DNA of 64,000 nucleotides from Adiantum capillus-veneris. Lineage: Eukaryota > Streptophyta > Polypodiopsida > Polypodiales > Pteridaceae. Numbering within the stretch: the stretch's first letter is position 1; each line of letters opens with the position of its first letter. Made by a program: the position numbers and the translations under genes. Positions 12,140-23,633 of this stretch are shown here, piece after piece. Below the pieces are notes generated by a model. It was not told the origin of the DNA. It saw only the letters and a program-made list of their open reading frames with translations, and did no database searches. The DNA is taken from contig CM043949.1 of NCBI GenBank assembly GCA_014529385.2, forward strand, positions 108,309,977 to 108,373,976. Direction: 5' to 3'.

Positions 12140-13335
12140 TCATGACAGATGTTTTGAAAGGGGTGAAAACTCGCCAACAGCGCGTGGTTTTACTCGAGGC
12201 AGTGAGGCTTTTGTAGATCTCAAGGTTGCAATGACAAAAGCACCGTGTTTCATCCTTGCCTCTTGGGACGACTCCTTTGAGGTATGGACGGATGCGAGCA
12301 ATGTCACCATACGTGTTGTGCTTCAGCAACATGGCTGTCCAGTTGCATTTCCCAGTCGAAAGTTAAATAGTGCCGAAAAGAAATATTCAATTTATGACAA
12401 AGATCTTCAGTCTTTTATTCATTCTCTAAAGCATTGGAAGCATTTTCTGTATGGTAGAGAGTTCACAGTTCGCATAGATCATCAAGCCCTCAAGTGGCTC
12501 CAGTCTATGCCTAGTGCACATTGGAGTGATCGCCAAGCATGATGGTCACAATTTTTTGAGCAATTTGGTGGTTTGATTGAGTAAGCACACATGCATTAAG
12601 TTGCAAAGGACAAATCCTTGCTCTTGAGTCAAGATCCACAATTTTTATTCAGGGTGTCTCTTTTGACAGCATAAAGAACCGGTATGCAAATTCCAAGTTT
12701 GGTAAGCAATGGTTGCAGGCTCTTGCTCCCCAAGGGCCAATCAACTATCTCATCCGTGAAGTTCAGCTGTATTTTCATCACTGTCTATGTGTGTTGCCCT
12801 CTCTCAAGAAAGCCATATTGCACGGTGCTCATGACTCTCTCACAGGTGGGCACAGGGGAATGAACACCACGTTGGAAAAAATAGAAAGAGTCTTTCTTTG
12901 TTCTAAAAATGCAAAAACATGTGTTTCGTTATGTCACACAGTGCACCATTTGTCAAAAAGTATAAGCTCCTCGGGGTAAGCAGCAAGGCCTCTTGCTACC
13001 GCTCCCTATTCTCGACAGGCCTTTTCAGGACATTTCTATAAACTTTGTGACTAACGTTCCATCTAGTTTGCATTCATGGAACACTCAATGTTTGAAAATT
13101 GTTGGCCGTTTCAACAAATTTTGCATGTTGATTCCTTGTAAGGCCATAGTCACTGTACAGGATGTAGCACGGTTGTTCATTAAGAATTGGTACCCCCTCT
13201 ACGGTTTGCCAAAGTCAATCGTTTCAAATAGGGACGTTAAGTTCACGTCAAATTTTTGGTGCACTCTCTTTGAGACTTTTGGCACAAAGTTAAATTTTTC
13301 ATCCGCTTTTCATCCATAGCCAGATGGTCAAATAG
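12140..13335 (+). pseudogene. Ty3/Gypsy pol fragment A: RNase H, integrase zinc finger and integrase core
   Basis: The sequence reads from the end of a reverse transcriptase (about 12145) into RNase H at 12231-12542 (VWTDASN, PVAFPSRKLNSAEK, YSIYDKDL, RIDHQALKWL), stopped by TGA at 12543. It then gives the integrase H2C2 zinc-finger region (12713-12979, HDSLTGGHRG; the Cys pair CTICQ appears only after a frame change near 12905). Next is the integrase core at 12993-13319 (ISINFVTNVPSS, VSNRDVKFTSNFW, FSSAFHP). The core ends at an in-frame TAG and is joined almost directly to an LTR at 13336. Gene order RH-INT is the Gypsy order. Stops and frameshifts make it dead. Confidence 0.85.
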
Positions 13336-13965
13336 AAATGGCACGTGCACATCTAACCCTATGTGCATGTGTACAAGCTACTATAGGTCTAGGGTTTAGG
13401 TCATATTAGGAAGTGTTATGGCACCTTTGTGAGCCTGTGAGCAGGCCGTCCATGTCCAGGCACTTAGAGTAGTTTCATATCCTCTAGTTGCACATAGCAT
13501 GATCATCAGCATGACATTCAATACCCATCATGAGCATTTTACAGTGCATAGAACCCATTTTCCCAATTTACTCATTTTTCACTTATTATTTAATAAGTGA
13601 CTTTGTTGGAAAAGTGAGTATGGCAAATTTGCTAAGTCTCTATAAAAGAAACCTAGCACTAGCACATTCTGATAGAAGAGGCAGAAGAAGTTCCAGCAAC
13701 TTGTAGTGCACCTTCTCAGCAAGACAGACATGAGGCCTTAGCGTTTCAACCAACTAAACACAAATAGCGTTTTGGGATTTTGAGCCCTAGAATTTCTGTA
13801 CCAGATTCAACCTAGCATCTCATGTTTTTCAATTGTAGACCTAGCCTAGCGTTTTGCAGTTTTTGGCATCAGATCAGCCCTAGTACATCGGCATTTTCAT
13901 TTTTCAGTCCTCAGCCTCGCAGATCTCACCTACCCACAGTAGATCCTCGCTATACCGTCGAGTCA
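13336..13965 (+). repeat. Partial LTR, family cacgtgcacatctaac (copy 1)
   Basis: Matches the first ~600 bp of the LTR at 16020, lacking its initial TGT. Similarity stops near 13965. A TATA box (tataaaag, 13641-13648) is conserved with the other copy. Confidence 0.85.
13641..13648 (+). promoter_or_regulatory. LTR TATA box
   Basis: tataaaag followed by aaacctagca. The same string occurs at the equivalent place in the second LTR copy (16311). Confidence 0.6.
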
Positions 13966-14100
13966 AAGGAAGATTGAAGGAAGATTGGTGCAATCTCAAG
14001 CAAAAAGGTACCCCAGTCATGTCCTTTTCTAACCATGTTTTGCATCTTGGCACCCAATTACGCAAATTAGATGTGAAGCACAAAAGGGGCTTTTATTTTC

Positions 14101-15131
14101 AGGTTGGACGAGTATCTCAGGTTTGATGTCGAAGTCCTTGACCTCGTAGATCTCAGCAAGGCGGTAGCGATTGCTCTCACAAAAGAGATAAAGCACAACA
14201 TAGGAAAACATAAAGAGAACAAGTCTTCTCACAATACCTTCAGACTCCTCAGAACCCACAGAACGGTAAGAATGGTAGCTCTTCTAGCCAATCTTCCTCT
14301 AGTCCTTCGGAAAAGAACTCTCAAAATGAATCTAAGGGTAAAGCTAACACACATGCTAAACCTAATCTAACCCCATATGAAAAAGTTGCACAAGGAATTA
14401 TAGGAGGATACATAACGGCAGAAGAACAAATCATCTATTCTAAGGAAGGTCATTGTTATCAATGTCACGTTAAGGGTCATATGAAGATCACATGTGTAAA
14501 GAACCCATTAAACAAACCTAAAGAACCCACAAAACCCTCATCCTCTGTTAATGCCATAAATGAGAACACTAGTGTGTCCCAAGTTTCTCATGATCATCTA
14601 GTTGATAAGTCTCTCATGAAGTGCGGTCATGTGAATGGTCAATGCATTGTGATCTTGTTTGATTCTGGTAGTATGCATGATGTGATTGGTGACTCTCTTG
14701 TCGAAAGAGCCGGCTTGGAGGTTAGCACGACAACTCCTCTCAAGGTGTCGGGCTTCTCTCCCGGTATGGACTCTCTCATTACACGAGAGTGCCTTGATGT
14801 GTTATTCATTGTTTAGCAAGCTTCCTTCCGTAGAATATTTGAAGTGTCTCCTCTTTCAGGATGTGATATGATTTTGGGCATTAGATGGTTTCGTGAGCAT
14901 AATCCTCTCATTGATTGGGCAGACAATACTCTCCCTCTAAATGCCAAAAGTGACTCTCCCGTTATCATTCGTGGTGAGGAGGTTATTCATTCTTTACCTC
15001 TCATCTCTAATGTGCAGGTAAAGCTTGCAAAGGAACACGAGAAGGAGACTCTCTCAGTCCTTTCTTCTCCAAAGCACCACACGCATGTTTTTCATGATAG
15101 AGATGTGATTGTTCACAAGGTGATGTTTTAG
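14101..15131 (+). pseudogene. Gypsy element B: gag C-terminus, zinc knuckle and aspartic protease
   Basis: The end of a gag capsid is readable at 14104-14200 (LDLVDLSKAVAIAL). A frame change leads to a Ser/Asn-rich linker and one CX2CX4HX4C zinc knuckle (CYQCHVKGHMKITC, around 14459-14500). This is followed by a retropepsin with the motif LFDSGSMHDVIGDSL (14656-14700) and, after a stop near 14815, the protease C-terminal part CDMILGIRWFREHNP (14865-14910). The active-site DSG is intact but the frame is broken several times. The region between protease and integrase, including reverse transcriptase, is missing. Confidence 0.8.
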
Positions 15132-16019
15132 ATGATGATTTTTTGAGTGAAGCTAACCTCATTGCAGATACAAGTAATCACGTAGGACAGATCTTGGCTC
15201 TCGAGCCGAGGTCCAAAGAACCCATTCAGGAAGTATTGTGTGTTTGCATGATTAGTCAGCACACATTGTTCGAGTATTTTTAATGTGATCATTTATTGTA
15301 TTTTCATCACCGTCTTTATGTGTTCTCTTTCCACAAGCATGCCGTATATTGTATGATACACATGATTCTCTCATGGATGAGCACGGATGTATATGGATCA
15401 CTCTCGAAAAGAAAAAAAGTTTGCTTTCAAGAAATTCACATTGTTTACCGATTGTCCATTTTGTCAATCGCTTTTGCATGTTTCCTCCTTGGCATCACAC
15501 AGTCTTAGAAAGAGCACGAGCAAGATTCTCCATCAAGCATTGGCATTTTCGTTGTGATTTTCCACAATTGATAGGTTTAGGTCAAAAAGTCAAGTTTCGA
15601 TCCCACTTTTTTGCGTGTGTTTGGTGAATGGTTTGGCACTCCGTTAGTTTGTTCATCTGCATTGCATGCACAATCATTTAGGAAGAATAGAATTTTTCCA
15701 GTCACTCTACATGAAATGTGTATGATCATGATTTTTGTTGGAAGTGGTACAGGAATTTTCCTCCTTGGATATTCTTGAAGAAGGTGGACCTACGTCCATA
15801 GACGCGGTTGGAGCATTGAAGTCGCCACAGATCACTTTGTGTCGCTTTCAGTGCAGCCCAAAGAAGCAAGCATTGCAGACCTTCATGAAGTTTAAGTATC
15901 GACAACCCTCGCATCAGAGCGGGCCGGCAAAGAGTTTTTCAGAGATTACCAGAGTTTTTGGTGGACTACAACGAAGCCATGTAGTTTGGTACCAGTACCT
16001 CACTTTGAAAAGGAGGGGA
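15132..16019 (+). pseudogene. Gypsy element B: degenerate integrase and pol tail
   Basis: 15290-15420 aligns by eye with the integrase zinc-finger region of fragment A (YFHHRLYV, THDSLMDEHG). 15520-15660 retains integrase-core traces (IKHWHFRCDFPQ, VKFRSHFF, FGTPLVCSSALHAQS). The end (15860-16019) reads as the acidic chromo-tail of this family in a mixture of frames. A purine run (aaaaggagggga, 16008-16019) is the polypurine tract before the LTR. Many stops and frameshifts are present. Confidence 0.7.
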
Positions 16020-17033
16020 TGTCACGTGCACATCTAACCCTATGTGCATGTGGACAAGCTACTTCAGGTATAGGGTTCAGGTCAGCTTAAGAAGTGTTCT
16101 AGCACCTTTGTGAGCATGTGAGCAGGCCGTGCATGTCCAGACACTTAGAGTAGTTGCATATCCTCTGGTTGCACACAACATGATCATGAGCATGACATTC
16201 AGTACCCATCATGAGCATTTTACAGTGCATAGAACCCATTTTCCTAATTTACTCATTTTCACTTATAAGTGACTTTGTTGGAAAAGTGAGTAGGGCAAAT
16301 TTTCTAAGTCTATAAAAGAAACCTAGCACAAGCACTTTCTGGAAGAAGAGGTAGAAGAAGTTCCATTATCTTGTAGTGCACCTTCTCAGCAAGACCGGCA
16401 GGAGGCCTTAGAGTTTTTAGCCAACAGAACACGGACAACGTTTTGGGATTTTCAGCCCTAGTGTTTCTGTACCAGATTCAGCCTAGTGTTTCATCAGTAG
16501 CAAATTCCACCTGGTGTTTTTTAGTTGCAGATCTAGCCTAGCATTTTGCAATTTTTGGCATCAGATCAGCCCCAGTACATTAGCGTTTTCAGTTTTCACC
16601 CTTAGCCTCGCAGATATCACCTACCTGCAGCACATCCTCGCCGTACTGTCAAGTCAGTCAGCGTTTTGCAGATTTCAGCAGTTCAGCCCTAGCGTTTTCA
16701 TATTTCAGCCCGTTCTTGTCGTCGACATCATTGGCAAGTCCATTGCATCTAGACTATTGTACCAGATTTGTGCAATCAGTAGCATCGACCTCTCTCGCCA
16801 TGGAGAGAGGGGCTCGTGGAGGAGGGTTTGAGAACCCTCTGGTGTCGTATTCTTCTCTCTCTCTCTCTTTCTCAGTCTCAGCACCTTCATTCACAGTAGC
16901 ATTCACTTTCTTTGTGATCATTGCACTCTCTCACTAAAGGAACGGAAGGCTCTCCCTTCTATAAGTAAAAGGAACCCTTGAGCACAGTTTGGATCACTCA
17001 TCTTGAGCAAAAACAACATTCACTTTTGCTACA
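16020..17033 (+). repeat. LTR, family cacgtgcacatctaac (copy 2, ~1.0 kb)
   Basis: Begins TGTCACGTGCAC after a polypurine tract and ends GCTACA at 17033. It serves as the right LTR of element B and the left LTR of element C. A TATA box is at 16311-16318. The 3' half repeats the phrase 'agccctagcgtttt' with variations. Confidence 0.85.
16311..16318 (+). promoter_or_regulatory. LTR TATA box
   Basis: tataaaag in the same context as 13641-13648. Confidence 0.6.
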
Positions 17034-17132
17034 CCTTACAAGAAATTTACAACCATTTGGCTTTTGATGTTTTGAAGTTGTATGTGCATGATCAACAATC
17101 TCATTGGAAGCTCTATTTGAAGTTATTTTCCA

Positions 17133-17839
17133 TTGGTCGAAGCCATTTTGAATGACTCTTATTCCTCTGCCATTGGTAGAACTCCGTATGAGGCAGCTTT
17201 TGGCCATCTGTTTGAGTCACTTTTGACTCACTCGGTCAGTCAGATGCCTGATGACAATGCTAAAAGTCAGTTGTTGGATGAGATTTTTGAGAGTGTAAAG
17301 CTTTGGCTAAGCAAAGCTCAAGAGTCTTACTCACGACATTCTAACAAGCATCGTCATGATGTTACTTTCAAGGAAGGGGATTGGGTCTATTTGAGAATGA
17401 TGAAGCAGCATCTTAAGCAAGTCGGAAAGAAGTGTCCTAAGTTGTCTTTCACAATGTATGGTCCATTTCCTGTCATTAAAAAGATCAATGAGGTTTCAAT
17501 GAAATTACAATTGCCAAACTCATGGTCAATGTACAACGTTTTCCATGTTTCCTGGTTGAAATTGTTTCAGGGTACACCTCCAAAGACGGTTTCCAGAGAA
17601 GAAGAACCCAAGATCATTGATGAAGCCAAAGTCATGGAGTCGGAGCAGATCTTGTTGCATCGGTTTCACCATGACTCAAAGAAGCAAGTCGGACATTATT
17701 TTTTTTAATTCAAGGATTGCGGAACCCACGAGGCAGTGTGGATTGATGAAGAATTTTTCAAAGATTATCCATAGTTGTTGGCAGACTACAAGGAAGACAT
17801 GCAGCTTGGTACCAGTACCTCACTTTAAAAAAGAGAGGA
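17133..17839 (+). pseudogene. Gypsy element C: integrase C-terminus and chromo-like tail
   Basis: An open frame of 191 codons (17133-17708) begins in the integrase core end (SYSSAIGRTPYEAAFG) and continues through the GPY/F-like region (HRHDVTFKEGDWVYLRM, YGPFPVIKKINEV, NVFHVSWLKLF). After a frame change at about 17708 the tail reads EAVWIDEEFFKDYP. A purine tract (aaaaaagagagga, to 17839) precedes the next LTR. All domains upstream of the integrase C-terminus are gone, so only about 0.8 kb of interior remains between two LTRs. Confidence 0.8.
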
Positions 17840-18949
17840 TATCACGTGCACATCTAACCCTATGTGCATGTGGACAAGCTATCTCCTGTCTAGGGTTCAG
17901 GTTAGCCTAGGAAGTGTTATGGCACGTTGTGAGTATGTGCACATGTTGTGCATGTTTAGACACTTAAAGTATTTTGTATATCCTCTGATTGCACACCCTC
18001 TACCACCCAGCATATGCATTGTCCAAGCAGAAGGTCCAAATTCTGGCCAATTTTGGAATAGAATATTTTATAAAAAAATTGGCACTTTTATTATTTAATT
18101 GCATCAATATCCAGGTTCGTGGGGCTATAGGGATAACTGCTCGACCCAATCTTTAGCAGGTACATAAGCAAAGGAGAGGGCGCTCAATTCTAGCAAAAGA
18201 GGTAGTAGAAGAAGTTTGAGCAACTTGCAGTGCACCTATCACCAAGACCGGAAAAGAGCCCTAGCGTTTTCAGCCAACAAGATCAGTCCCAACGTTTTTT
18301 GTTGCAGATCAGGCCTGACATTTTGTAGTTTCCCGTCGCCAGATCAGCCAAGTCAGTTAGTGTTTTCAATTTTCAACCCTATGCCATTGTAGATTTAGCC
18401 CCTAGCCTTGCAGATATCACCTACCCGTAGCAAAACCTCGTCGTACCATCGGATCAGCTCCCGCTGTTTTTAGATTTCGGCATCTACAGTTTTAGTGCAT
18501 CGTTGTCGAGTCGTCATCATCGCCATCCTTGCCGACACAGTGTCCGTATTCAACAAAAAGTCAACATTTTCCAAATTTCAGTATTTCAGCCCTAGCGTTT
18601 TCAGTTTTCAGTCCACCCTCATTGTTGTTGTCATTGTCGTCAACATCGTCAACAAGTCCATTACATCTAGATCATTGTACCAGATTTGTGCAATCTATAG
18701 CATAGACCTCTCTCGCCATAGAGAGGAGGGCCCTTACAGGAGGGTTTGAGAACCGTCTGGTGTCGTATTCTTCTCTCTTTCTTTCTCTCAGTCTCAGCGC
18801 TTTCATTCACGGTAGCATTCACTTTGTTTGTGATCATTGGATTCTCTCTCTAAAGGAACAGAAGGGTCTCCTTTCCGTAAGTAAAAGGAACCCTTGAGCA
18901 CAGTTCCGAGTACTCATCTTGAGCAATATCAACATTTACCTCCGCTACA
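17840..18949 (+). repeat. LTR, family cacgtgcacatctaac (copy 3, ~1.1 kb)
   Basis: Starts TATCACGTGCAC (TG changed to TA) and ends GCTACA at 18949, matching copy 2 at both ends but diverged in the middle. It abuts the RNase H of an unrelated Gypsy fragment (D) directly. Confidence 0.82.
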
Positions 18950-19559
18950 CCTACATAAAGCAATTGGTGCGGTACTTCTCCAGGAGGGAATACCTATAGA
19001 CTTTGAAAGTAAAGAACTAGATAGAGCTCAACAAAATTATTATGACTATGAGAGGGAGTGCTATGCCATAGTTCACGCTTTATGAAAGTGGAAACACTAT
19101 TTATATGGATGAGTTTGAAGTGGTTTTTGATCATGAGAGTATAAATGGTTTACTGCTTAAATGGATTTGAAGGGTCGTAAAGCTAGATGGGCAAAGATCC
19201 TTAAAGATTATGATTGTAAGCTATGATATCGCAAGGGGATGATATAATGTAGTAGCGGATGCACTAAGCCGGATGCCTCACATTAAGTCACTTGCTTTCA
19301 CATAAATAAAGAGTGAATTTGTGGAGTCATTACGTGGCAAGTATGCACAAGATCAATCATATGCTAAAGCGTGAAGTACAGTTTTAAGAAGGGATCCCTC
19401 ACACTCACATGTATCTGCACGGCCAGATCAACATGTTTCTCCACGCGTAGATAAAAACTCCAACGCACGGAGCTCCACCCCTACTCCGAAAGAGCTTAAG
19501 CGATGGAAGAATTTTTTCATTGACCATGGCTACTTACTCCACAAGGGTAGAGTATGTGT
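18950..19559 (+). pseudogene. Gypsy fragment D, left part: RNase H and linker
   Basis: From 18953 the translation gives KAIGAVLLQEGIPIDFESKEL, then QQNYYDYERECYAIVHAL, a typical Gypsy RNase H. It is broken by a stop at 19083-19085, with further homology (WKHYLYG; KGRKARWAKILKDYDCKL; ADALSRMP) in shifted frames to about 19290. The sequence continues to the start of the integrase N-terminal region (HGYLLHKGRVCV) and is cut at 19559 by the Copia insertion. It resumes at 25126. Confidence 0.82.
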
Positions 19560-20157
19560 TGTAAAGAATGAGGATGCAAGAGAGACACAAGACAAGCACA
19601 AAGCACACAAAGATGGAAAGCTTCTTCTTCTACTTCACAGAAAAGAGAGTACAAAATGACTAAGTGCTAAAGCTGAAAAGTAGCACATATGTACATGCGG
19701 TCACTAAGTGTGAACTCGCTAGAAGCCTACTAGGCTGGCACTATAAGTGTAGTCCAGCTGTAGAATCACTGGCAGAGATCCTCCCTGTCGGTCACCTAAC
19801 GCGCCAGTGAGTAAATGCCGTAAGCGGCCAAGACCCGTAAAGAATGAGGATGCAAGAGAGCTACACAAGACAAGCACAAAGCACACAAAGATGGAAAGCT
19901 TCTTCTTCTTCTTCATCGAAAAGAGAGTACAAAATGACTAAGTGCTAAAGCTGAAAAGTAGCACATATGTACATGCGGTCACTAAGTGTGAACTGGCTAG
20001 AAGCGTACTAGGCTAGCACTATAAGTGTAGTCCAGCTGTAGAATCACTGGCAGAGATCCTCCGTGTCGGTCACCTAACGCGCCAGTGAGTAAATGCCGTA
20101 AGCGGCCAAGACCCGTAGTGGATGCCAGCTCAAGGTGTAGAGCTCGACATCTCAACA
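19560..20157 (-). repeat. Copia 3' LTR with internal tandem duplication
   Basis: The segment 19837-20157 equals the right LTR (24799-25120). In front of it, 19560-19838 repeats the same sequence minus its last ~45 bp, joined at the shared string gta. LTR pairs are identical at integration, so the extra copy most likely arose after insertion. Confidence 0.88.
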
Positions 20158-20420
20158 CTCCCCCTCGAGCTCTGCATGTCGCAGAGTCCAAGCATAGTCC
20201 GGAAACGTAGAAGCTTCTCAGCTCCGAGGGCCTTGGTAAAGATATCCGCTATCTGCTCCTCTGTGCTGACGTAGACCAAGTCGATGTCGCCCGCCAACAC
20301 TCGCTCTCGAACGTAGTGGTAATGGACCTCTATGTGTTTGGTCCTGGCATGGAACACTGGGTTCCTAGCCAACTGCATGCTGCTGAGGTTGTCACAATGG
20401 ATGAAAATCTGCTGGTCCAC
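20130..20420 (-). pseudogene. Copia RNase H, C-terminal part after a stop codon
   Basis: Continues the pol frame directly behind the TAG at 20421-20423, without frame change. It carries the late RNase H signature IHCDN, HARTKHIEVHYH and the usual ending ADIFTKALG. The frame runs into the LTR and stops near 20130. Confidence 0.85.
20158..20170 (-). other. Copia polypurine tract
   Basis: On the minus strand gctcgagggggag abuts the LTR start TGTTGAGATG. This is where plus-strand DNA synthesis would be primed. Confidence 0.75.
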
Positions 20421-22610
20421 CTACACTCCCAAGTCCTCAAGTAATGTGCGTAGCCAAGCTACCTTGCACGCCGCAACTGCTGCACCTCTGTACTCGGCCT
20501 CTGTGCTCGATAAAGCAACCGTAGGCTGCTTTTTGCTGCTCCAAGTAACAGCAGCACTCCCAAAAGAGAACATGAAGCCACTCGTAGATCTCCTATCAAC
20601 AATGCTACCTGCCCAATCTGCATCTGTATACCCATACAATGCTAATGGTGCATCTGCTGCATAGAACAATGCGTAGTCAAGAGTACCTTGCACATACCTA
20701 AGTGTGCGTCGTACTCCATCCAAATGTGGCTTCCTCGGAAGTTGCATGAACTGACTCTCCAAGCCTACTGTGTAGCTCAAGTCTGGCCTCGTGATAGTCA
20801 AGTAGATTAGACTACCCACAATCTTCCTATACATGTTGACATCCTCAACAACATCACCCTTCTCTGCACTCAGCTTTGCATTCACATCCAAGGGAATAGA
20901 AATTGGCTTACAATCAGCCATACCATACTTTGACAACATGTCCAAAGCATACTGTCTCTGTGATAGCCATACACCCTCTGGAGTCCTGATCACTTCAATG
21001 CCAAGAAAGTAGCGCAACTCGCCTAAATCTTTCATTTCAAACTCCTGTTTGAGAAGACCCTTCAAATGGTCAATCTCCATAGCATTGTCACCAACAATAA
21101 TAAGGTCATCTACATATATGGTAATGACCACAATCCCCACATCACTCTCATGTACATAGAGTGAATGATCAGCATGAGCTCTCCTAAAACCAATACTGAC
21201 AAGATACTTGGCAATCATGTCATACCATGCTCTAGAGCCCTGCTTCAAACCATACAAAGCTTTGAGAAGTCTGCATACATAATCTGGGTAACCTGGATCG
21301 ACATAACCAGGTGGTTGATCCATATACACTTCCTCTTGCAACTCACCATTCAAGAAGGCATTCTTTACATCCATTTGATGCATAATCCATCCTCTAGATG
21401 CAGCCACTGCTATGACAGCTCTCACTGTCGTCATCTTTGCCACTGGAGCAAAGGTCTCCTCATAGTCTATGCCATACGTCTGTGCATAACCCTTTGCGAC
21501 CAGCCTTGCCTTGTGACGCTCAATGTTACCATCAGCCTTATGCTTGGTTTTATACACCCATTTACAGCTAATAGCTTTCTTGCCACTTGGCAATGGCACC
21601 AACTCCCATGTGTCATTTGCTTCCAATGCAGCCATCTCTTCATTCATTGCATCATCCCAATGCACATTTCCAACTGCATCCTCAAAACATGTGGGCTCCA
21701 CATCCTGTATCACCTTAGCCATGTAGGCTTGGTGATGCGCTAGATACCCATCATAAGTCAATTTCTGAACTGGATTTCTGACTCTATTAGATCTGCGCGG
21801 TCCTGGGTCACTCCTTTGCCCTCTAGCATCTTCTTGTACTTTCCTTACACCAGGTGTCCTGACAGTCGGAATTCCAAATTCCTCATCAAGACTTTGTTCA
21901 GAACCATCTGAATCCATGTCTACATGTGAAAAACCTGATGATGCATCAACCATAAAGGGAGGTTCATCAACCTTTTCCTTTCCTTTTCGTGATACATTCC
22001 CTGTACCTGTTGGTGGAGTAACCTGCGTACGTAGTCTACCATTCCATGGTTTCTCAACAGAGCCACGAGAAGAGGACTCTTGTGGTCCACTCAAAACCTG
22101 TGACTGTGGCCTCACATTTTGTACAACCACATCATCTTTTACATCAGCCCCAATAGTGCCATGTGCATTACTGTACCAGCTGCTCATCTCATCAAAGACT
22201 ACATCTCTGCTCACTCGTAATTCTCGTGTAGTAGGATTGTAGCACCTGTACCCCTTTTGTTCAAGGGAATATCCCACAAGAATACATTTCTCTGCTTTAG
22301 GATCCAATTTCCTACGCAACTCATGTGGTACATGCACGTAAGCTATGCAGCCAAACACTTTCAAGTGTGCCAAATCAAGCTTTGTACCTGTAAACTTTTC
22401 CTCAGGTGTTACATCATGCACCGCAGCTGTAGGTGTCCTGTTCATAATGTACACAACTGTATTTACAGCTTCAGCCCAGAAATGATGAGGCATGTTCTTC
22501 TCATTCATCAATGCACGTGCAACCTCTGCAATGTGCCTGTTTTTCCTTTCTGCGACCCCATTCTGCTGTGGAGTATATCTGCATGTAAACTGCCTGTGTA
22601 TACCATGCAT
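20421..22610 (-). pseudogene. Copia pol: integrase end, reverse transcriptase, RNase H
   Basis: A 729-codon open frame continuous with the upstream frame across a TGA. It starts in the integrase core, including the catalytic Glu in TPQQNGVAERKNR, then reads a Ser/Pro-rich linker (about residues 130-290). The Copia reverse transcriptase follows (WVYKTKHKADG, ARLVAKGYAQ, ETFAPVAKMTTVR, VKNAFLNG, and YVDD at about residue 499). RNase H has TDADWAGS, RRSTSGF and STEAEYRG. It ends at a TAG inside RNase H (after LLEDLGV). All visible catalytic motifs are intact; only terminating codons break the polyprotein. Confidence 0.93.
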
Positions 22611-23633
22611 TCACAGAAAATCTAAAAAATCATTGGAGAAGTACTCTCCCCCTCCATCTGACCTCAATGTCTTGATTTGCATATCTGTCTCCTTCTCAAT
22701 CATGACTTTGAAGTCTTGAAAGTGACCAAACACTTCACTTTTGTTACGCATGAAGTAGACCCATACTTTCCTTGTATGGTCATCAATGAAAGAGACATAA
22801 TACCTGCAACCATGTATACTTGCAGTATCGGTTGGACCCCAAACATCTGTGTGCACCACCTCAAGTGGCTTTTTACATACATTGCGCTCATGTGGAAATG
22901 AGCCCTTTGACTGTTTTCCAAACTGGCATGCTGCACACACTTTATGCATACCATCCACCTTGAATTTGGGCAAACCTTTTACAATCTGTTTTGATTGCAT
23001 GCTGCGCAATCTCTGCTCATTGACATGGCCAATGCGTTTGTGCCAAATGTCAACATCAGCCACAACACCTGTGCCCTGTGCAAATAATGCAGCTTTTACC
23101 TCAGGCATGTCTACATTCAGCGTAAACATTCTGCCCACACATTTGCCCTCTGTGATCAGCTTACAGCCATTCTGGAAATCTTCTACATAACAGCCATTTG
23201 GATTGAAGCGACCCTGCAAACCCTGCTCAACCATTTGTCCAACAGAAACAAGATTCTTTGTAATGTTTGGGACATGAAGTACATCTGCTAAGTACTTTGA
23301 TTTCCCACTCTTCGTATTTAGAGGTATGTCCCCTACATGAGCAATGGGGTGAGCTGTGTCATCTCTTGTCTGCACATAGCCTGACACATCTGGTTTGCGC
23401 ATATCTCTAAACCACTCTCCACGAGACGTCATGTGATTAAAGGCACCTGAATCCACATACCAAACATCATCTTGGGTGGAATTCTCTGCAGTCATTGTAT
23501 TCATTACATGTTGCATAACAAACATGCGCTCGTTTTTGCTGTCATCTGCATCTCTGCTAGTAGATGCATAGTTGCCCTGTTCTCTCTTTCTACTTGCTTT
23601 TCCCTTTGGACAGTCACGTGACATGTGACCTCT
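22611..23633 (-). pseudogene. Copia gag end, protease and integrase N-terminal half
   Basis: This continues the gag frame right after a TAA. It begins with the second half of the zinc knuckle (RGHMSRDCP). The aspartic protease follows (VWYVDSGAFNHMT), with later LADVLHVPNITKNLVSVGQM. The integrase zinc finger (WHKRIGHVN ... CAACQFGKQ) and core come next, with the first two catalytic Asp residues (VVHTDVWGP and LRSDGGGEY). The frame ends at TGA 22611-22613, just before the residue stretch leading to the catalytic Glu. Confidence 0.92.

Noticed and set aside
21165-21743. 192-codon plus-strand frame inside the Copia element
   Set aside because: Antisense shadow of the Copia reverse transcriptase frame.
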